Below are positions 36,011-45,322 of a stretch of DNA of 64,000 nucleotides, piece by piece. Each line of letters begins with the position of its first letter. The stretch's first letter is position 1. Source of the DNA: Pseudogemmobacter lacusdianii (GTDB lineage: Bacteria; Pseudomonadota; Alphaproteobacteria; Rhodobacterales; Rhodobacteraceae); assembly GCF_030848395.1 (NCBI RefSeq), contig NZ_JAVDBT010000005.1, forward strand, positions 186,001 to 250,000, written 5' to 3'. The position numbers and the translations under genes were made by a program. The notes beneath the pieces are model-generated. The model worked only from the letters and a program-made list of their open reading frames with translations, had not been told where the DNA came from and searched no databases.

Positions 36011-37051
36011 TTAGCCGTAGCGGTAGGGACGCCCGGCTTTCGACATAACATCGTTATATTTCTTGATGATCTCGACCACCTTGGCCTTCACCTCGGATTC
36101 GGCGGCGATCTCATCCCAGAAGGTGGCAGCTGCCGCCTCGACCGTGGCCCATTCGGCATCCGGGATCGAGGTCAGTTCCAGCTTCGGACCGTTGACGCGG
36201 AGGTCCGCCTCCCCGCCCCAATACCACCACTGGCGGTAGTAATGGGATTGCTCGAAGCAGACCTTCATCAGCTCTTGCAGATGCGGCGGCACTTCGTTCC
36301 AGCGTTCTTGGTTGGCGAAGAAATGGCCAATCCAAGCGCCCGAGATGTTGTTGGTGAGGAAGTATTTGGTCACATCGGCCCAACCGACGGTGTAATCCTC
36401 GGTGATGCCGGACCATGCAATGCCGTCCAGCTCGCCGGTTTGCAGCGCGACTTGGATGTCTTCCCACGGCAGCTGCATCGGCACGACGCCGAATTGTGCC
36501 AAGAAGCGGCCTGCCGTCGGGAAGGTGAAGATGCGTTTGCCTTCAAGGTCTTTCAGGCTGGTGATCGGATCTTTGGTGGCGAAATGGCACGGATCCCATG
36601 CGCCAGCCGAGATGTGCTGCACGCCGACCTTGCCGTATTCTTCCTTCCAGATCGCATCGAGCCCGTATTGGTTGAACAAGACCGGCACATCGAGCGAGTA
36701 GCGCAGAGCCAGCGGGAAATAGCCGCCGAAAACGGTAACCTCGGTCGGCGATTGCATGGAATCGTCATCCGATTGCACGGCATCGATGGTGCCCGATTGC
36801 ATGGCGCGGAAAAGCTCGGATGTCGGCACAAGCTGGTCGGCGTAGTAAAGCTCGATCTCCATCTGGCCGTCGGCGATCTTGTTGAACGCATCGATCGCAG
36901 GCTTGGTCACATGCTCGCCCAAGGCGGCACCAGCATAGGTTTGCATCCGCCATTTGATCGGTGCGGTTTGCGCATGCACGGCGGGGGCGGCAAGGGCGGC
37001 GGCCCCGGCAAGCGCGCCGGAACTGAGGAACTTCCGTCTGGTCGTTGTCAT
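36011..37051 (-). CDS. TRAP transporter solute-binding protein (DctP family, Tat-exported)
   Basis: A 346-residue periplasmic receptor. The N-terminus TTRRKFLSSGALAGAA is a twin-arginine signal, cleaved near VHA. The body matches DctP/TakP-like receptors (MQSGTIDAVQSD, GAWDPCHF, ELDGIAWSGITEDYTVG). TRAP receptors bind carboxylates, amino acids or other small anions and deliver them to the QM permease. The ligand cannot be read from the sequence. It is the third gene of the dctQ-dctM-dctP set. Confidence 0.93.
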   Translation of the reverse strand: MTTTRRKFLSSGALAGAAALAAPAVHAQTAPIKWRMQTYAGAALGEHVTKPAIDAFNKIADGQMEIELYYADQLVPTSELFRAMQSGTIDAVQSDDDSMQSPTEVTVFGGYFPLALRYSLDVPVLFNQYGLDAIWKEEYGKVGVQHISAGAWDPCHFATKDPITSLKDLEGKRIFTFPTAGRFLAQFGVVPMQLPWEDIQVALQTGELDGIAWSGITEDYTVGWADVTKYFLTNNISGAWIGHFFANQERWNEVPPHLQELMKVCFEQSHYYRQWWYWGGEADLRVNGPKLELTSIPDAEWATVEAAAATFWDEIAAESEVKAKVVEIIKKYNDVMSKAGRPYRYG

Positions 37052-37102
37052 CGTAACCTCCGTATGTGTTGGGTGAGATGCGGATCTTTGCCCGCTTGAA
37101 GA

Positions 37103-38446
37103 TTAGGGTGCGCCGTAGACTTGATGAGGCAGCCAGAGCGCGATTTCGGGGAACAGCATCACCAGAACCAAGGTCAGCAACATCAGACCCACAATGGGGA
37201 CGATTGAGCGATAGATGTCGGCCAGGCTGACGTGATCGGGCGCCATGGCGCGCATCAAGAACAGGTTATACCCGAAGGGTGGGGTGATATAGGCGATCTG
37301 GCAAGTGATTGTGTAAAGCACGCCGTACCAGATCAGCGCATCGGCGGGGTGCATGCCAAGATCAAGCTTGGCAACCAGCGGAATGTAGAGCGGGGCCACG
37401 ATGACCAGCATGGCGGTGTCATCAAGGAACATCCCCATGATTAGGAAGGAAACCTGCATCAAGATAAGGATCGACCAAGGGGAAAGGCCCAGATCGGTCA
37501 AGAAGAGGTTCTCAATCGCCTTCACCGCGCCAAGCCCGTCAAAGACCGCGCCAAAGGCGAGGGCGGCAAGGATGATCCACATGAACATGCAACTGACGCC
37601 AAGGGTTTGCGTCATGCAGTTTTCAAACACTTGTTTGTTGAACCGCCCGCGCACCAAGGCCACCAGCGTCGCGATGCTGGCCCCGATGACCGAAGATTCC
37701 ACAAGGCTGGCCCAGCCGTAGAGGAAGGGCCCCATCATCGCAGCGAAGATGGCAAAGGGCAGGATACCGGCGCGGAGGAGTTTATATTTCTCGGCTTGCC
37801 CCGCAGCCCGCTCTTCCGGCGTCAGCGGCGGGCCCAGCGCAGGGTTCTTGGCGCAGCGAATGATGATGTAGACAAGGAAGACGCCCGCCATCAGAAGGCC
37901 CGGGAACACTCCGGCGAGCCACAACTGCCCCACCGGCTGGCGCGCGATCATCGCGTAAAGGACCAAGACGACCGAGGGCGGGATCAAGATGCCAAGGCTG
38001 GAGCCGCCTTGGATGATCCCGGTGATCATCCGCTTGTCATAGCCGCGCTTGAGCATCTCGGGCAAAGCAATGGTGGCACCGATCGCCAGGCCCGCGACGG
38101 AAAGCCCGTTCATCGCCGAGACCAGCACCATCAGGAAGATCGTGCCAATCGCCAGACCTCCGGGAATCGGGCCGAACCAGACATGGAACATGCGGTAAAG
38201 ATCATCCGCCATCCGGGTTTCCGACATGACGTAACCCATCCAGACGAACATCGGCAGGGTCAGCATCGGATACCAATTCATCAGCTTGATCGAGCTGGTG
38301 AAGGGGATGGCCGAGCCGCCAGTGCCCCAAAGGGCCAAAGCGGCGACAGCGGCGACAAAGCCGATCACGGCGAAGACGCGTTGGCCGGTGAGCAGCATGA
38401 TGAGCATGCCGCCGAACATCACAAGGGCGATATATTCGTTGGGCAT
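37103..38446 (-). CDS. TRAP transporter large permease (DctM)
   Basis: A 447-residue membrane protein with 11-12 hydrophobic segments, the sodium- or proton-coupled transport subunit. Typical stretches are VLVSAMNGLSVAGLAIGATI, QGGSSLGILIPPSVVLVLYA and LDDTAMLVIVAPLYIPLVAKL. Its start overlaps the stop of the small permease gene by one base, as usual for dctQ-dctM pairs. It works with the receptor encoded directly downstream. Confidence 0.95.
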   Translation of the reverse strand: MPNEYIALVMFGGMLIMLLTGQRVFAVIGFVAAVAALALWGTGGSAIPFTSSIKLMNWYPMLTLPMFVWMGYVMSETRMADDLYRMFHVWFGPIPGGLAIGTIFLMVLVSAMNGLSVAGLAIGATIALPEMLKRGYDKRMITGIIQGGSSLGILIPPSVVLVLYAMIARQPVGQLWLAGVFPGLLMAGVFLVYIIIRCAKNPALGPPLTPEERAAGQAEKYKLLRAGILPFAIFAAMMGPFLYGWASLVESSVIGASIATLVALVRGRFNKQVFENCMTQTLGVSCMFMWIILAALAFGAVFDGLGAVKAIENLFLTDLGLSPWSILILMQVSFLIMGMFLDDTAMLVIVAPLYIPLVAKLDLGMHPADALIWYGVLYTITCQIAYITPPFGYNLFLMRAMAPDHVSLADIYRSIVPIVGLMLLTLVLVMLFPEIALWLPHQVYGAP

Positions 38447-38952
38447 CAGATCTTTACTCCGCGAAGTGTCGCGATATCGCGGATGAGATAGGCGATGGAC
38501 TGCAAGAGCATCAGGAAGGTGCCAAAGCAGATGATGATCTTAATGGGCGCCATGTAGGGCCGCCAAACGGTGCGGGACCGCTCACCAATGTCCAAAGCGT
38601 AAAGCGTGCTGTCGAGCCCGCCGTAAAGGACGACGCCCAGAAAGAAGAGCATGGCAAAGACGGTGACGCAGTCGACGGCGGCTTGTTTCAGCACCGACCA
38701 ACGGCCGTAAAGCAGGTCCATCCGGACGTTGGCGCCAAGTTGCAGCGAATAAGCGCCGCCAAGGACGAAATAGCTCACCATGGTGAACTGGGCCATCTCT
38801 TGCGTCCAAAGCGGCGGGCGACCGAAGGCCTTGGCGATGATCGACCAGAGAAGCACGCCAGCAAGGACGAAGAGCAGATACATCGCCATCCGGCCGACGC
38901 GGTAATTCAAAGCCTCAACAAAGCGGACAAAACCGATCAAGGCCTTTGGCAT
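38446..38952 (-). CDS. TRAP transporter small permease (DctQ)
   Basis: A 168-residue protein with four hydrophobic segments, the usual DctQ layout (RVGRMAMYLLFVLAGVLLWS at the N-terminus, PPLWTQEMAQFTMVSYFVLG in the middle). The ATG at 38950-38952 has GGGGAGAGG seven bases before it, which rules out the longer upstream frame. It is the first gene of the seven-gene catabolic block and divergent from the RpiR regulator. Confidence 0.92.
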   Translation of the reverse strand: MPKALIGFVRFVEALNYRVGRMAMYLLFVLAGVLLWSIIAKAFGRPPLWTQEMAQFTMVSYFVLGGAYSLQLGANVRMDLLYGRWSVLKQAAVDCVTVFAMLFFLGVVLYGGLDSTLYALDIGERSRTVWRPYMAPIKIIICFGTFLMLLQSIAYLIRDIATLRGVKI

Positions 38953-39136
38953 CAAACCTCTCCCCGGCGGCGAGGGGCGGCAAAGCTGGGCACGACAAAC
39001 ACGAAGCACATCAACGAGTCTTCTCCCTTGTCATTTTTATCAGCGTCATCCGCCGCACCCGCCGCTGTCAAGAATTTTCCAAAACGATTTTCTCTGTTAC
39101 GTTTGTTTCTGCACTGGCGAGAGGAACAGCCCCGCA
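38953..39136. promoter_or_regulatory. shared upstream region of the TRAP operon and the RpiR regulator
   Basis: The 184-base divergent spacer contains two direct GATTTTC-like repeats (gaattttcc at 39072-39080 and gattttctc at 39086-39094) in an A/T-rich block. This is the natural place for RpiR binding. The sites are tentative. Confidence 0.3.
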
Positions 39137-40021
39137 ATGCCGCAACTGAAAGACCAAAAGCCCATTGAAGAGCGGATGCGCGCCGCGATGCCGGGGCTGA
39201 CGCGGGCCGAGCGGCAGGCCGCCGCGCATATCCTGTCGCATTTCCCGATGTCGGCGCTGGGCTCGATCACGGTCTTGGCGAAGGCGGCGGATGTCTCCTC
39301 GCCCACGGTGGTGCGATTGGTGCAAAAGCTGGGGTTTCGCGGCTATAGCGATTACCAAAAGGCGCTGCGGGCTGAGGTGTCGGACCTTTTGACCGCGCCG
39401 CTGACGCTGGACGAAGGTCGGACGGGTGCCAGCCATCCTTTGCAGGGGTTTGCGGCGCAAGTTGTGAACAATATCAACGCCACGCTGACGCAGATCCCGG
39501 CGGAAGAATTCCTCGCCGCCGCCGCTCTGCTGGCCGATACGCAAAGGCGGATCACCGTGATGGGCGGGCGGCTCACCCATGCGCATGGCGATTACCTTGC
39601 CACATTGCTGCGGGTGATCCGCGCCGATGTGACTTATCTCGCGGATGTGCTGACCGATTGGCAGCAAGCGCTTTTGGATCTGCGCGAGGGCGATGTGGTG
39701 GTGATCTTCGACATCCGCCGCTACGAATCAAATGCGGTGCATTTTGCCGAACTCGCGGCGGAGCAAGGCGCTGAGGTGATTTTGATCACCGACCGCTGGC
39801 TTTCGCCCGCCGCCGCTCATGCCCAACATGTGCTGGCCTGCGCGGTCGAGGTGCCTGCGGCCTGGGACAGCACGGCTTCGATCCTTGTGGTGGTCGAGGC
39901 GCTCCTGGCCCAAGTCCAAGGCCGGTTGGCAGATCAGGTGCAAGCAAGGCTCAACCGGCTTGAAGACCTTTTCGCCCGCACCAAAGTCTTCCGCGCGCCT
40001 AAGATGACCAGCAAGAACTGA
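39137..40021 (+). CDS. MurR/RpiR-family transcriptional regulator
   Basis: A 294-residue protein. The N-terminal RpiR-type helix-turn-helix (about residues 13-90, with SITVLAKAADVSSPTVVRLV) is followed by a SIS phosphosugar-binding domain (about 130-265). Members repress or activate catabolic genes in response to a phosphorylated or otherwise related ligand. It is divergent from the dctQ-M-P/GS/ALDH/ADH/FAD block and is the likely regulator of it. An extragenic repeat follows the stop. Confidence 0.92.
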   Translation: MPQLKDQKPIEERMRAAMPGLTRAERQAAAHILSHFPMSALGSITVLAKAADVSSPTVVRLVQKLGFRGYSDYQKALRAEVSDLLTAPLTLDEGRTGASHPLQGFAAQVVNNINATLTQIPAEEFLAAAALLADTQRRITVMGGRLTHAHGDYLATLLRVIRADVTYLADVLTDWQQALLDLREGDVVVIFDIRRYESNAVHFAELAAEQGAEVILITDRWLSPAAAHAQHVLACAVEVPAAWDSTASILVVVEALLAQVQGRLADQVQARLNRLEDLFARTKVFRAPKMTSKN

Positions 40022-40029
40022 TCTTCGTC

Positions 40030-40081
40030 TTTCATCTTGATGAAAATACTCCACGGGGGTCCGGGGGTGTGAAACCCCCGG
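40030..40081. repeat. extragenic palindromic repeat, variant A, copy 4, with hairpin
   Basis: Half-copy: tttcatcttgatgaaaatactcc (40030-40052), then a ccgggggt-N4-aacccccgg hairpin (40061-40081). It sits between the convergent RpiR and bestrophin genes and probably acts as a terminator. Confidence 0.7.
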
Positions 40082-40097
40082 CCGCCGGGCCAAAACC

Positions 40098-40979
40098 TCA
40101 GCTCAGGTAATGATTGACCGGCGCCAAAGCCTCAGGCGCGGTCTCGCCGAGATGCGGCGCGAGGGAAATCTCGGCAGCGCGACAGATCGCATCCAAAGCG
40201 ATGCCATTGGGGCTTGAGGCGAAGGGGTGGCTCAGCTCCTCGGTCACCTCGGCGAGACCAAGGAACATATAGGCCACCACAGCGACCAGAACCGGGGTCA
40301 TCCAGCCGGTGCTGGAGGTCAGCGCCAAGGGCAGGAGCAGGCAGTAAAGATATGAGGTGCGGTAGATCAGCAGCGAATAAACAAAGGGCAGCGGTGAATT
40401 GGCCACGCGCTCGCACCCGGCTTGCTGCAAGGCCATGCTGGCCAGTCGACCGGTGAGTGCCCGCGCGCCGAACCCATCGACTTGGCCACTCCGATGCGCC
40501 TCGGCCACCAGCGCATTCACCCGATCGAGTGCCGCACAAGGTGGATGCGGTGCACTTGCCACTGGCTCTTGCCCTTTCGCCTGCGGCGAGAGGCGGCGCA
40601 GGTTGATGCGATGCGCGTGGAGATAGACCAGCGCGCCCCGCAGGATCTGATGACGCAACGGGGGATCGGCGACAAAGACCTCGGTCTCGCGGGCAAGGCT
40701 GCGCAGATCAGCCAAAAGCCCGCCCCACAGCTTGCGCGCCTCCCACCAACGGTCATAGGCGGCGTTGTTGCGAAACCCAAGGAAGAGCGACAGGCCGATG
40801 CCAAAGACGGTGAAAGCCGTGCCGTCAAGGCGCGGCAGGATATGGGCATGGCGCTCTGGCGCGACCACGGCGGTGGCAATCGCGGTCAAAAGCAGCACCG
40901 GCAACGTGATCCGCGGCACGATCGAGCCGCGCAACGCGGTCAGAAGATCCCAGACGTCGGGCTTGTCGCGGACGATCAT
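40098..40979 (-). CDS. bestrophin-family anion channel protein
   Basis: A 293-residue membrane protein. The bestrophin motif FRNNAAYDRWWEARKLWGGL is at about residues 69-88, and EELSHPF occurs near the C-terminus. Bacterial bestrophins (UPF0187) form pentameric channels, some conducting anions or cations. The physiological role here is unknown. It is convergent with the RpiR gene and divergent from the aldose epimerase. Confidence 0.9.
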   Translation of the reverse strand: MIVRDKPDVWDLLTALRGSIVPRITLPVLLLTAIATAVVAPERHAHILPRLDGTAFTVFGIGLSLFLGFRNNAAYDRWWEARKLWGGLLADLRSLARETEVFVADPPLRHQILRGALVYLHAHRINLRRLSPQAKGQEPVASAPHPPCAALDRVNALVAEAHRSGQVDGFGARALTGRLASMALQQAGCERVANSPLPFVYSLLIYRTSYLYCLLLPLALTSSTGWMTPVLVAVVAYMFLGLAEVTEELSHPFASSPNGIALDAICRAAEISLAPHLGETAPEALAPVNHYLS

Positions 40980-41168
40980 AACGGCTCATTCCTTTTGGCA
41001 GCGCCGGCAAGACGTTCGCACCATTGCGCTCTGTGCTGTTCTTAGCAGAGCCGGTGCCGCGCAAAAGCCTGATCCGTGGCATCGCTTGCCGGAAATGCGT
41101 AATCTGATTGTCAGAATTGGCCGGTCAGGCTAGCCAAGTAGGGCGCGCAACAGCAGGGGCGGTCGGCG

Positions 41169-42188
41169 ATGGCGGTACAGCTTTGGGACGCGACGGCCAA
41201 GGCACATGTGATTGCCATCGATGACGGTGGCAACTGTCGGGCGCGCATCAGCGATTTTGGCGCGCGTCTGCTGGACCTTTGGCTGCCCGATGCGCAAGGC
41301 CGCTTGGCCGATGTGGTGCTGGGCCATGAAAAGGTGGCGCCTTACACCAAGGCCGCAGGGCTCTTCACCGGTGCCACCTGCGGCCGCTTTGCCAATCGGA
41401 TCGCAGGGGCGGGGTTTACCCTTGAGGGGCGGCGCTTTGAGCTCGAGCGCAACGATGGCGACAACCAACTGCACGGTGGCAGCGGCGGCTTTCATGGCAA
41501 GATCTGGCGCATCAATGAGGTAAGCCCTCGTGCAGTGCGCTTCGCGCTGCATGCGCCCGAGAGGGAGATGGGCTATCCCGGAGACCTTGCCGCCTCGGTC
41601 CGCTATGCCTTCACCGGCCCCGCGCAGTTTGAGATCACGATGGAAGCGCAGGTCGCGGGGCGGGCGACGGTGGTGAACATGGCGCATCACAGCTATTTCA
41701 ATCTGGCCGGGCAGGGCTCGGGGCCTATTGATGCGCAGCTTTTGCGGCTGGATGCGCCAAAGTATCTGCCGGTGGATGCGCAGAAAATCCCCATTGGCGC
41801 GCCTGCCGCGGTGGCGGGAACCGCGTTTGATTTCCGCTCTTTGCGGGCTTTGGGCGCGCTCGTGCCTCCGGGTGGATTTGACCATAACTTCTGCCTTGCC
41901 GCGCGCCCGCCCGACAGCCCGCAGATCGAGGCGCGCGATCCTGCCTCCGGCCGGGGGTTTCGGCTTTGGACCAATCAGCCGGGGGTGCAGCTTTATACCG
42001 GCGGGCATTTCCCGGAAGGCCTGCCCGGCAAAGGTGGCGCGCTTTATGGGCCAAGGGCGGGCTTCGCCTTGGAGACACAAGGTTGGCCAGACAGTCCCAA
42101 TCGACCGGATTTCCCATCGACCATGCTGAGGCCGGGGGAGAGCTACCTGCACCGGATGGTGTTCGATCTAAGCCCGCGCGCGGTCTGA
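41169..42188 (+). CDS. galM: aldose 1-epimerase
   Basis: Interconverts alpha and beta anomers of hexoses. It is 339 residues with a galactose mutarotase fold. CGRFANRI, NDGDNQLHGG, the HHSYFNLAG segment with a catalytic His, and GFDHNF with substrate Asp are visible; the catalytic Glu is in LETQGWPDSPN. The ATG is preceded by a weak ggcgatggcg context. It is a single gene, convergent with the AbrB-type membrane protein. Confidence 0.93.
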   Translation: MAVQLWDATAKAHVIAIDDGGNCRARISDFGARLLDLWLPDAQGRLADVVLGHEKVAPYTKAAGLFTGATCGRFANRIAGAGFTLEGRRFELERNDGDNQLHGGSGGFHGKIWRINEVSPRAVRFALHAPEREMGYPGDLAASVRYAFTGPAQFEITMEAQVAGRATVVNMAHHSYFNLAGQGSGPIDAQLLRLDAPKYLPVDAQKIPIGAPAAVAGTAFDFRSLRALGALVPPGGFDHNFCLAARPPDSPQIEARDPASGRGFRLWTNQPGVQLYTGGHFPEGLPGKGGALYGPRAGFALETQGWPDSPNRPDFPSTMLRPGESYLHRMVFDLSPRAV

Positions 42189-42190
42189 GC

Positions 42191-43231
42191 TTAGTCCTCG
42201 GGCCGGGACTTCCACAGTCGGAACAGCAAAGGCGCGCCCATGATCACCAGTAAGATGCGCGTCAGATGGTGGACGATGACAAAGCCCAGATCGGCCCCGG
42301 TGATCAGCGCCAGCATCGACATCTCGGCCTGACCGCCGGGGGTGAAGGCCAAGAAGCCCTCAACCGGCGGGCCAAGGCCGGTGAGCGTGACGATCTCGGT
42401 CATCGCAGCGGCGAGAATGGCAAGGATGATCACGAAGGCAGCCCCCCCCGCGACGGTGTCGCGCAGCTCGCGCAAGGTGACGCCGACGTAGCTGACGCCA
42501 ATTCCCATGCCGATCAGGAATTGCGCGGCCAAAAGCGCCTCACGCGGGGGGCGGAAATGCAAGAGGCCGGTCAGCGACAGGATCATCGCCACGATCAGCG
42601 GGCCAAGGATCGCGGCGCCAAAAAGCCCGATCCGCTCGCCGCCTTTCCAGCCGATCAGGGCGGCGGCGATCATGATGGCAAGCTCGGCCAGCGGGATTTC
42701 CCCGACCGGCTGGCCGATTGGATGGTTCAGCGCCACGCCGTAGATCTGCACCAGCACGATGGGGGCGACGATCATGATGACCAAAAGCCTTGTGGCATGG
42801 ACCAGCGAGAGCTGGCGCACATTGGCCCCGGCCTCTTGGCCGAAAAGCACCATATCGGCAGCGCCTCCGGGCATGGCGGCGTAAAAGGCGGTGACGCGGT
42901 CGAAGCGGCAGATTTTGCGGAAATAGGGCACGCCGATCAGCCCGATCAGCAGAATATAGATCGGGACCAGCGCCATTGAGGCCAGCATTTGCGGCACTTG
43001 GGCCACCAAGGCAGGCGTGACCGAGGCGCCAATTGCCACGCCAAGGATCGAGCGTGCCCCGACCGAGATCTGCCCCAGACCCGCCAGATTGGCCCCCAAA
43101 AGTGCCGCCACCAGCGAGGCCGCCATCGGGCCAAAAAGGAACGGCAGCGGCAGCGACAAAAGCTGAAACGCCATCACCCCCAAAGCTGCGATGGCAAGGG
43201 TCAGGATTTGGCGGGGCAGGTTCGTAAACAT
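42191..43231 (-). CDS. AbrB-duplication-type membrane protein
   Basis: A 346-residue polytopic protein with about ten hydrophobic segments in two similar halves (each carrying a FxPGGxAxM-like motif: FYAAMPGGAADMVLFG and FLAFTPGGQAEMSMLA). That is the hallmark of the AbrB duplication family (PF05145-type), often mislabelled as AbrB regulators or ammonia monooxygenase. The transport role is unproven. The ATG at 43231 was chosen before the first membrane segment. It lies downstream of tctA, separated by a terminator-like hairpin. Confidence 0.85.
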   Translation of the reverse strand: MFTNLPRQILTLAIAALGVMAFQLLSLPLPFLFGPMAASLVAALLGANLAGLGQISVGARSILGVAIGASVTPALVAQVPQMLASMALVPIYILLIGLIGVPYFRKICRFDRVTAFYAAMPGGAADMVLFGQEAGANVRQLSLVHATRLLVIMIVAPIVLVQIYGVALNHPIGQPVGEIPLAELAIMIAAALIGWKGGERIGLFGAAILGPLIVAMILSLTGLLHFRPPREALLAAQFLIGMGIGVSYVGVTLRELRDTVAGGAAFVIILAILAAAMTEIVTLTGLGPPVEGFLAFTPGGQAEMSMLALITGADLGFVIVHHLTRILLVIMGAPLLFRLWKSRPED

Positions 43232-43284
43232 CTCTATCAGTTTCTGGCAGCGCCGGGACGCCAAGGGGCAGGGAGAAAAGCGAA

Positions 43285-43308
43285 CCGGCCGCCGGGTGGG
43301 GCGGCCGG
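43285..43308 (-). terminator. hairpin between tctA and the AbrB-type gene
   Basis: Perfect nine-base stem CCGGCCGCC (43285-43293) and GGCGGCCGG (43300-43308). The minus strand continues TTCGCTTTTCTCCC. It may reduce read-through from tctA into the AbrB-type gene. Confidence 0.55.
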
Positions 43309-43316
43309 GGTAAAAC

Positions 43317-44819
43317 TTACGGCAGAGGCTCGATCTTGCGACTGCGCCGCCATTGCAGCGCGGCGGGCACCACCACGACCGCCAGTGCCACCGCCATCAG
43401 CGTGGCCGAAAGCGGTGTGCTGACCAGCGCAAGGATATCGCCCTGTTGGGCTTGCAAGGCGCGGCGCAATTGCTGCTCGGCCATCGGGCCAAGGATCAGG
43501 CCGATCAGCACCGGGGCGATGGGGAAGTCATAGACCCGCATGACATAGCCCAAGACGCCAACGCCAAACATCATTGCCAAATCGACCCAAGAGTTAGACA
43601 CGCCCCAGATGCCGACCAGCGAGAAGATCAGAATGCCCGCGTAAAGATAGGGGCGCGGCACGAAGAGGAGCCGCACCCAAAGCCCCGCCAGCGGCAGGTT
43701 CAGCACCAAAAGCATCAGGTTGCCGACATAGAGCGAGGCAATGAGGCCCCAAACCAGATCGCCCGAGTTGATGAAAAGCTGTGGTCCCGGTTGCAGCCCG
43801 TAGTTCTGGAAGGCGGCCAAAAGGATCGCCGCTGTGGCCGAAGTGGGCAGGCCCAGCGTCAGCAAAGGCACCAAAACCCCTGCTGCGGCGGCGTTATTGG
43901 CGGCCTCGGGGCCAGCGACGCCTTCGATCGCGCCATGGCCAAACTCTTCGGGATGTTTGGTCAGCTTGCGCTCAACCGTGTAGCTGAGGAAGGTCGGGAT
44001 CTCGGCCCCGCCCGCGGGCAAAGCGCCGATCGGGAAGCCAAAGCCCGCGCCGCGCAGCCACGGCTTCCAACTGCGTTTCCAGTCTTCCTTGGTCATCCAA
44101 ATCCCACCCGCCAGCGGGTTGAGGTTGGGGGTTTGCTTGCCGTAGCGGCTGGCGACATACAAAAGCTCACCAATGGCGAAAAGCGAGACGAGGACCACGG
44201 TCATCTCGACCCCGTCCATCAGATCGGGCACGCCAAAGGTGACGCGCTGCATACCGCCCGCCTTGTCGATGCCAATCACCCCGAGCGACAGCCCGATGAA
44301 AAGCGAGATGAAACCGCGCACTTTTGAGGTGCCCATGACCACCGAGACCGACAGGAAGGCCAAGAGCATCAGCGCGAAATAATCCGGCGGTCTGAAGTAG
44401 AAGGCGAGTTCGGCAATCGGCGGGGCAAGGAAGGTCAAAAGCACCGTGCCGATGGTGCCTGCCACGAAAGAGCCGATGGCGGCGGTGCAAAGTGCGGCCG
44501 CACCCCGGCCTTTGCGGGCCATCTTATTGCCCTCTAAGGCGGTCATCATCGAGCCGGACTCGCCGGGCGTGTTCAAAAGGATCGAGGTGGTCGAGCCGCC
44601 ATACATCGCGCCGTAAAAAATGCCAGCGAACATGATGAAAGCGGCGGTCGGCTCAATATAAACGGTGACGGGCAGCAAGAGCGCGATGGTGAGTGCGGGG
44701 CCAATCCCCGGCAGAACGCCAATCGCGGTGCCCATGAAGGTGCCGACAAAGCACCACAGCAGGTTTTGTGGCTGCAAGGCGATACCGAAGCCCTGCATCA
44801 GGCCCGAGAGTGACTCCAT
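43317..44819 (-). CDS. tripartite tricarboxylate transporter large permease (TctA)
   Basis: A 500-residue membrane protein with about 11-12 hydrophobic segments. The TctA signatures [54 protein letters not shown] and [20 protein letters not shown] are clear. The ATG at 44817-44819 has GGAG nine bases upstream and gives the normal length; the longer frame runs into tctB. It transports a carboxylic acid together with TctB and the TctC receptor. Confidence 0.95.
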   Translation of the reverse strand: MESLSGLMQGFGIALQPQNLLWCFVGTFMGTAIGVLPGIGPALTIALLLPVTVYIEPTAAFIMFAGIFYGAMYGGSTTSILLNTPGESGSMMTALEGNKMARKGRGAAALCTAAIGSFVAGTIGTVLLTFLAPPIAELAFYFRPPDYFALMLLAFLSVSVVMGTSKVRGFISLFIGLSLGVIGIDKAGGMQRVTFGVPDLMDGVEMTVVLVSLFAIGELLYVASRYGKQTPNLNPLAGGIWMTKEDWKRSWKPWLRGAGFGFPIGALPAGGAEIPTFLSYTVERKLTKHPEEFGHGAIEGVAGPEAANNAAAAGVLVPLLTLGLPTSATAAILLAAFQNYGLQPGPQLFINSGDLVWGLIASLYVGNLMLLVLNLPLAGLWVRLLFVPRPYLYAGILIFSLVGIWGVSNSWVDLAMMFGVGVLGYVMRVYDFPIAPVLIGLILGPMAEQQLRRALQAQQGDILALVSTPLSATLMAVALAVVVVPAALQWRRSRKIEPLP

Positions 44820-44821
44820 CT

Positions 44822-45295
44822 CTACATCTCCGCGATAGGAAGCAGGCCGCCCAATTGGACGCCAAGCTTGCGAAAGAGCCACCAGCAGATCAGCGAGAAC
44901 ACCAAACCAATCGCGGCATTCAGAACATGGCTGCGCGATTTGAAAGCCGCTGCGACCAAAACGAAACATCCCACGCAGGTCACGACGAAGCCCAAAGGCT
45001 TCATCGTCAGCATCGGGAGGGCGCAGGCGGCCGCGGCAAGGCCGAGGGCGCGGTAGCTGACCGCATGCCCCTCGGCCACATCCTCGGCCTCCTGCTCTTC
45101 GAAGCGAACGCCCCGGTGGATCTGCCAGGCCAACATCAGGCCCAAGACGATCAGCACTCCGCCAACGATTGAGGGGAACATCCCCGGTCCAATCCCAGCG
45201 TATCGGTCAAACTGTGGTAATTCCGCAGCCTTCCACAGCACGATGGCGCCCCATCCTGCAAGGCCAGCCGCGATCCACCAAGGGCGTTCGGTCAT
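44822..45295 (-). CDS. tripartite tricarboxylate transporter small permease (TctB)
   Basis: A 157-residue protein with four hydrophobic segments and the TctB-like pattern [19 protein letters not shown] at the end of the first periplasmic loop. It stops two bases before the tctA start. Its upstream neighbour tctC is 27 bases away. Together they form a complete TTT transporter. Confidence 0.93.
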   Translation of the reverse strand: MTERPWWIAAGLAGWGAIVLWKAAELPQFDRYAGIGPGMFPSIVGGVLIVLGLMLAWQIHRGVRFEEQEAEDVAEGHAVSYRALGLAAAACALPMLTMKPLGFVVTCVGCFVLVAAAFKSRSHVLNAAIGLVFSLICWWLFRKLGVQLGGLLPIAEM

Positions 45296-45322
45296 GCTTT
45301 ATCCTTCCGAAAGGGAAACCGC

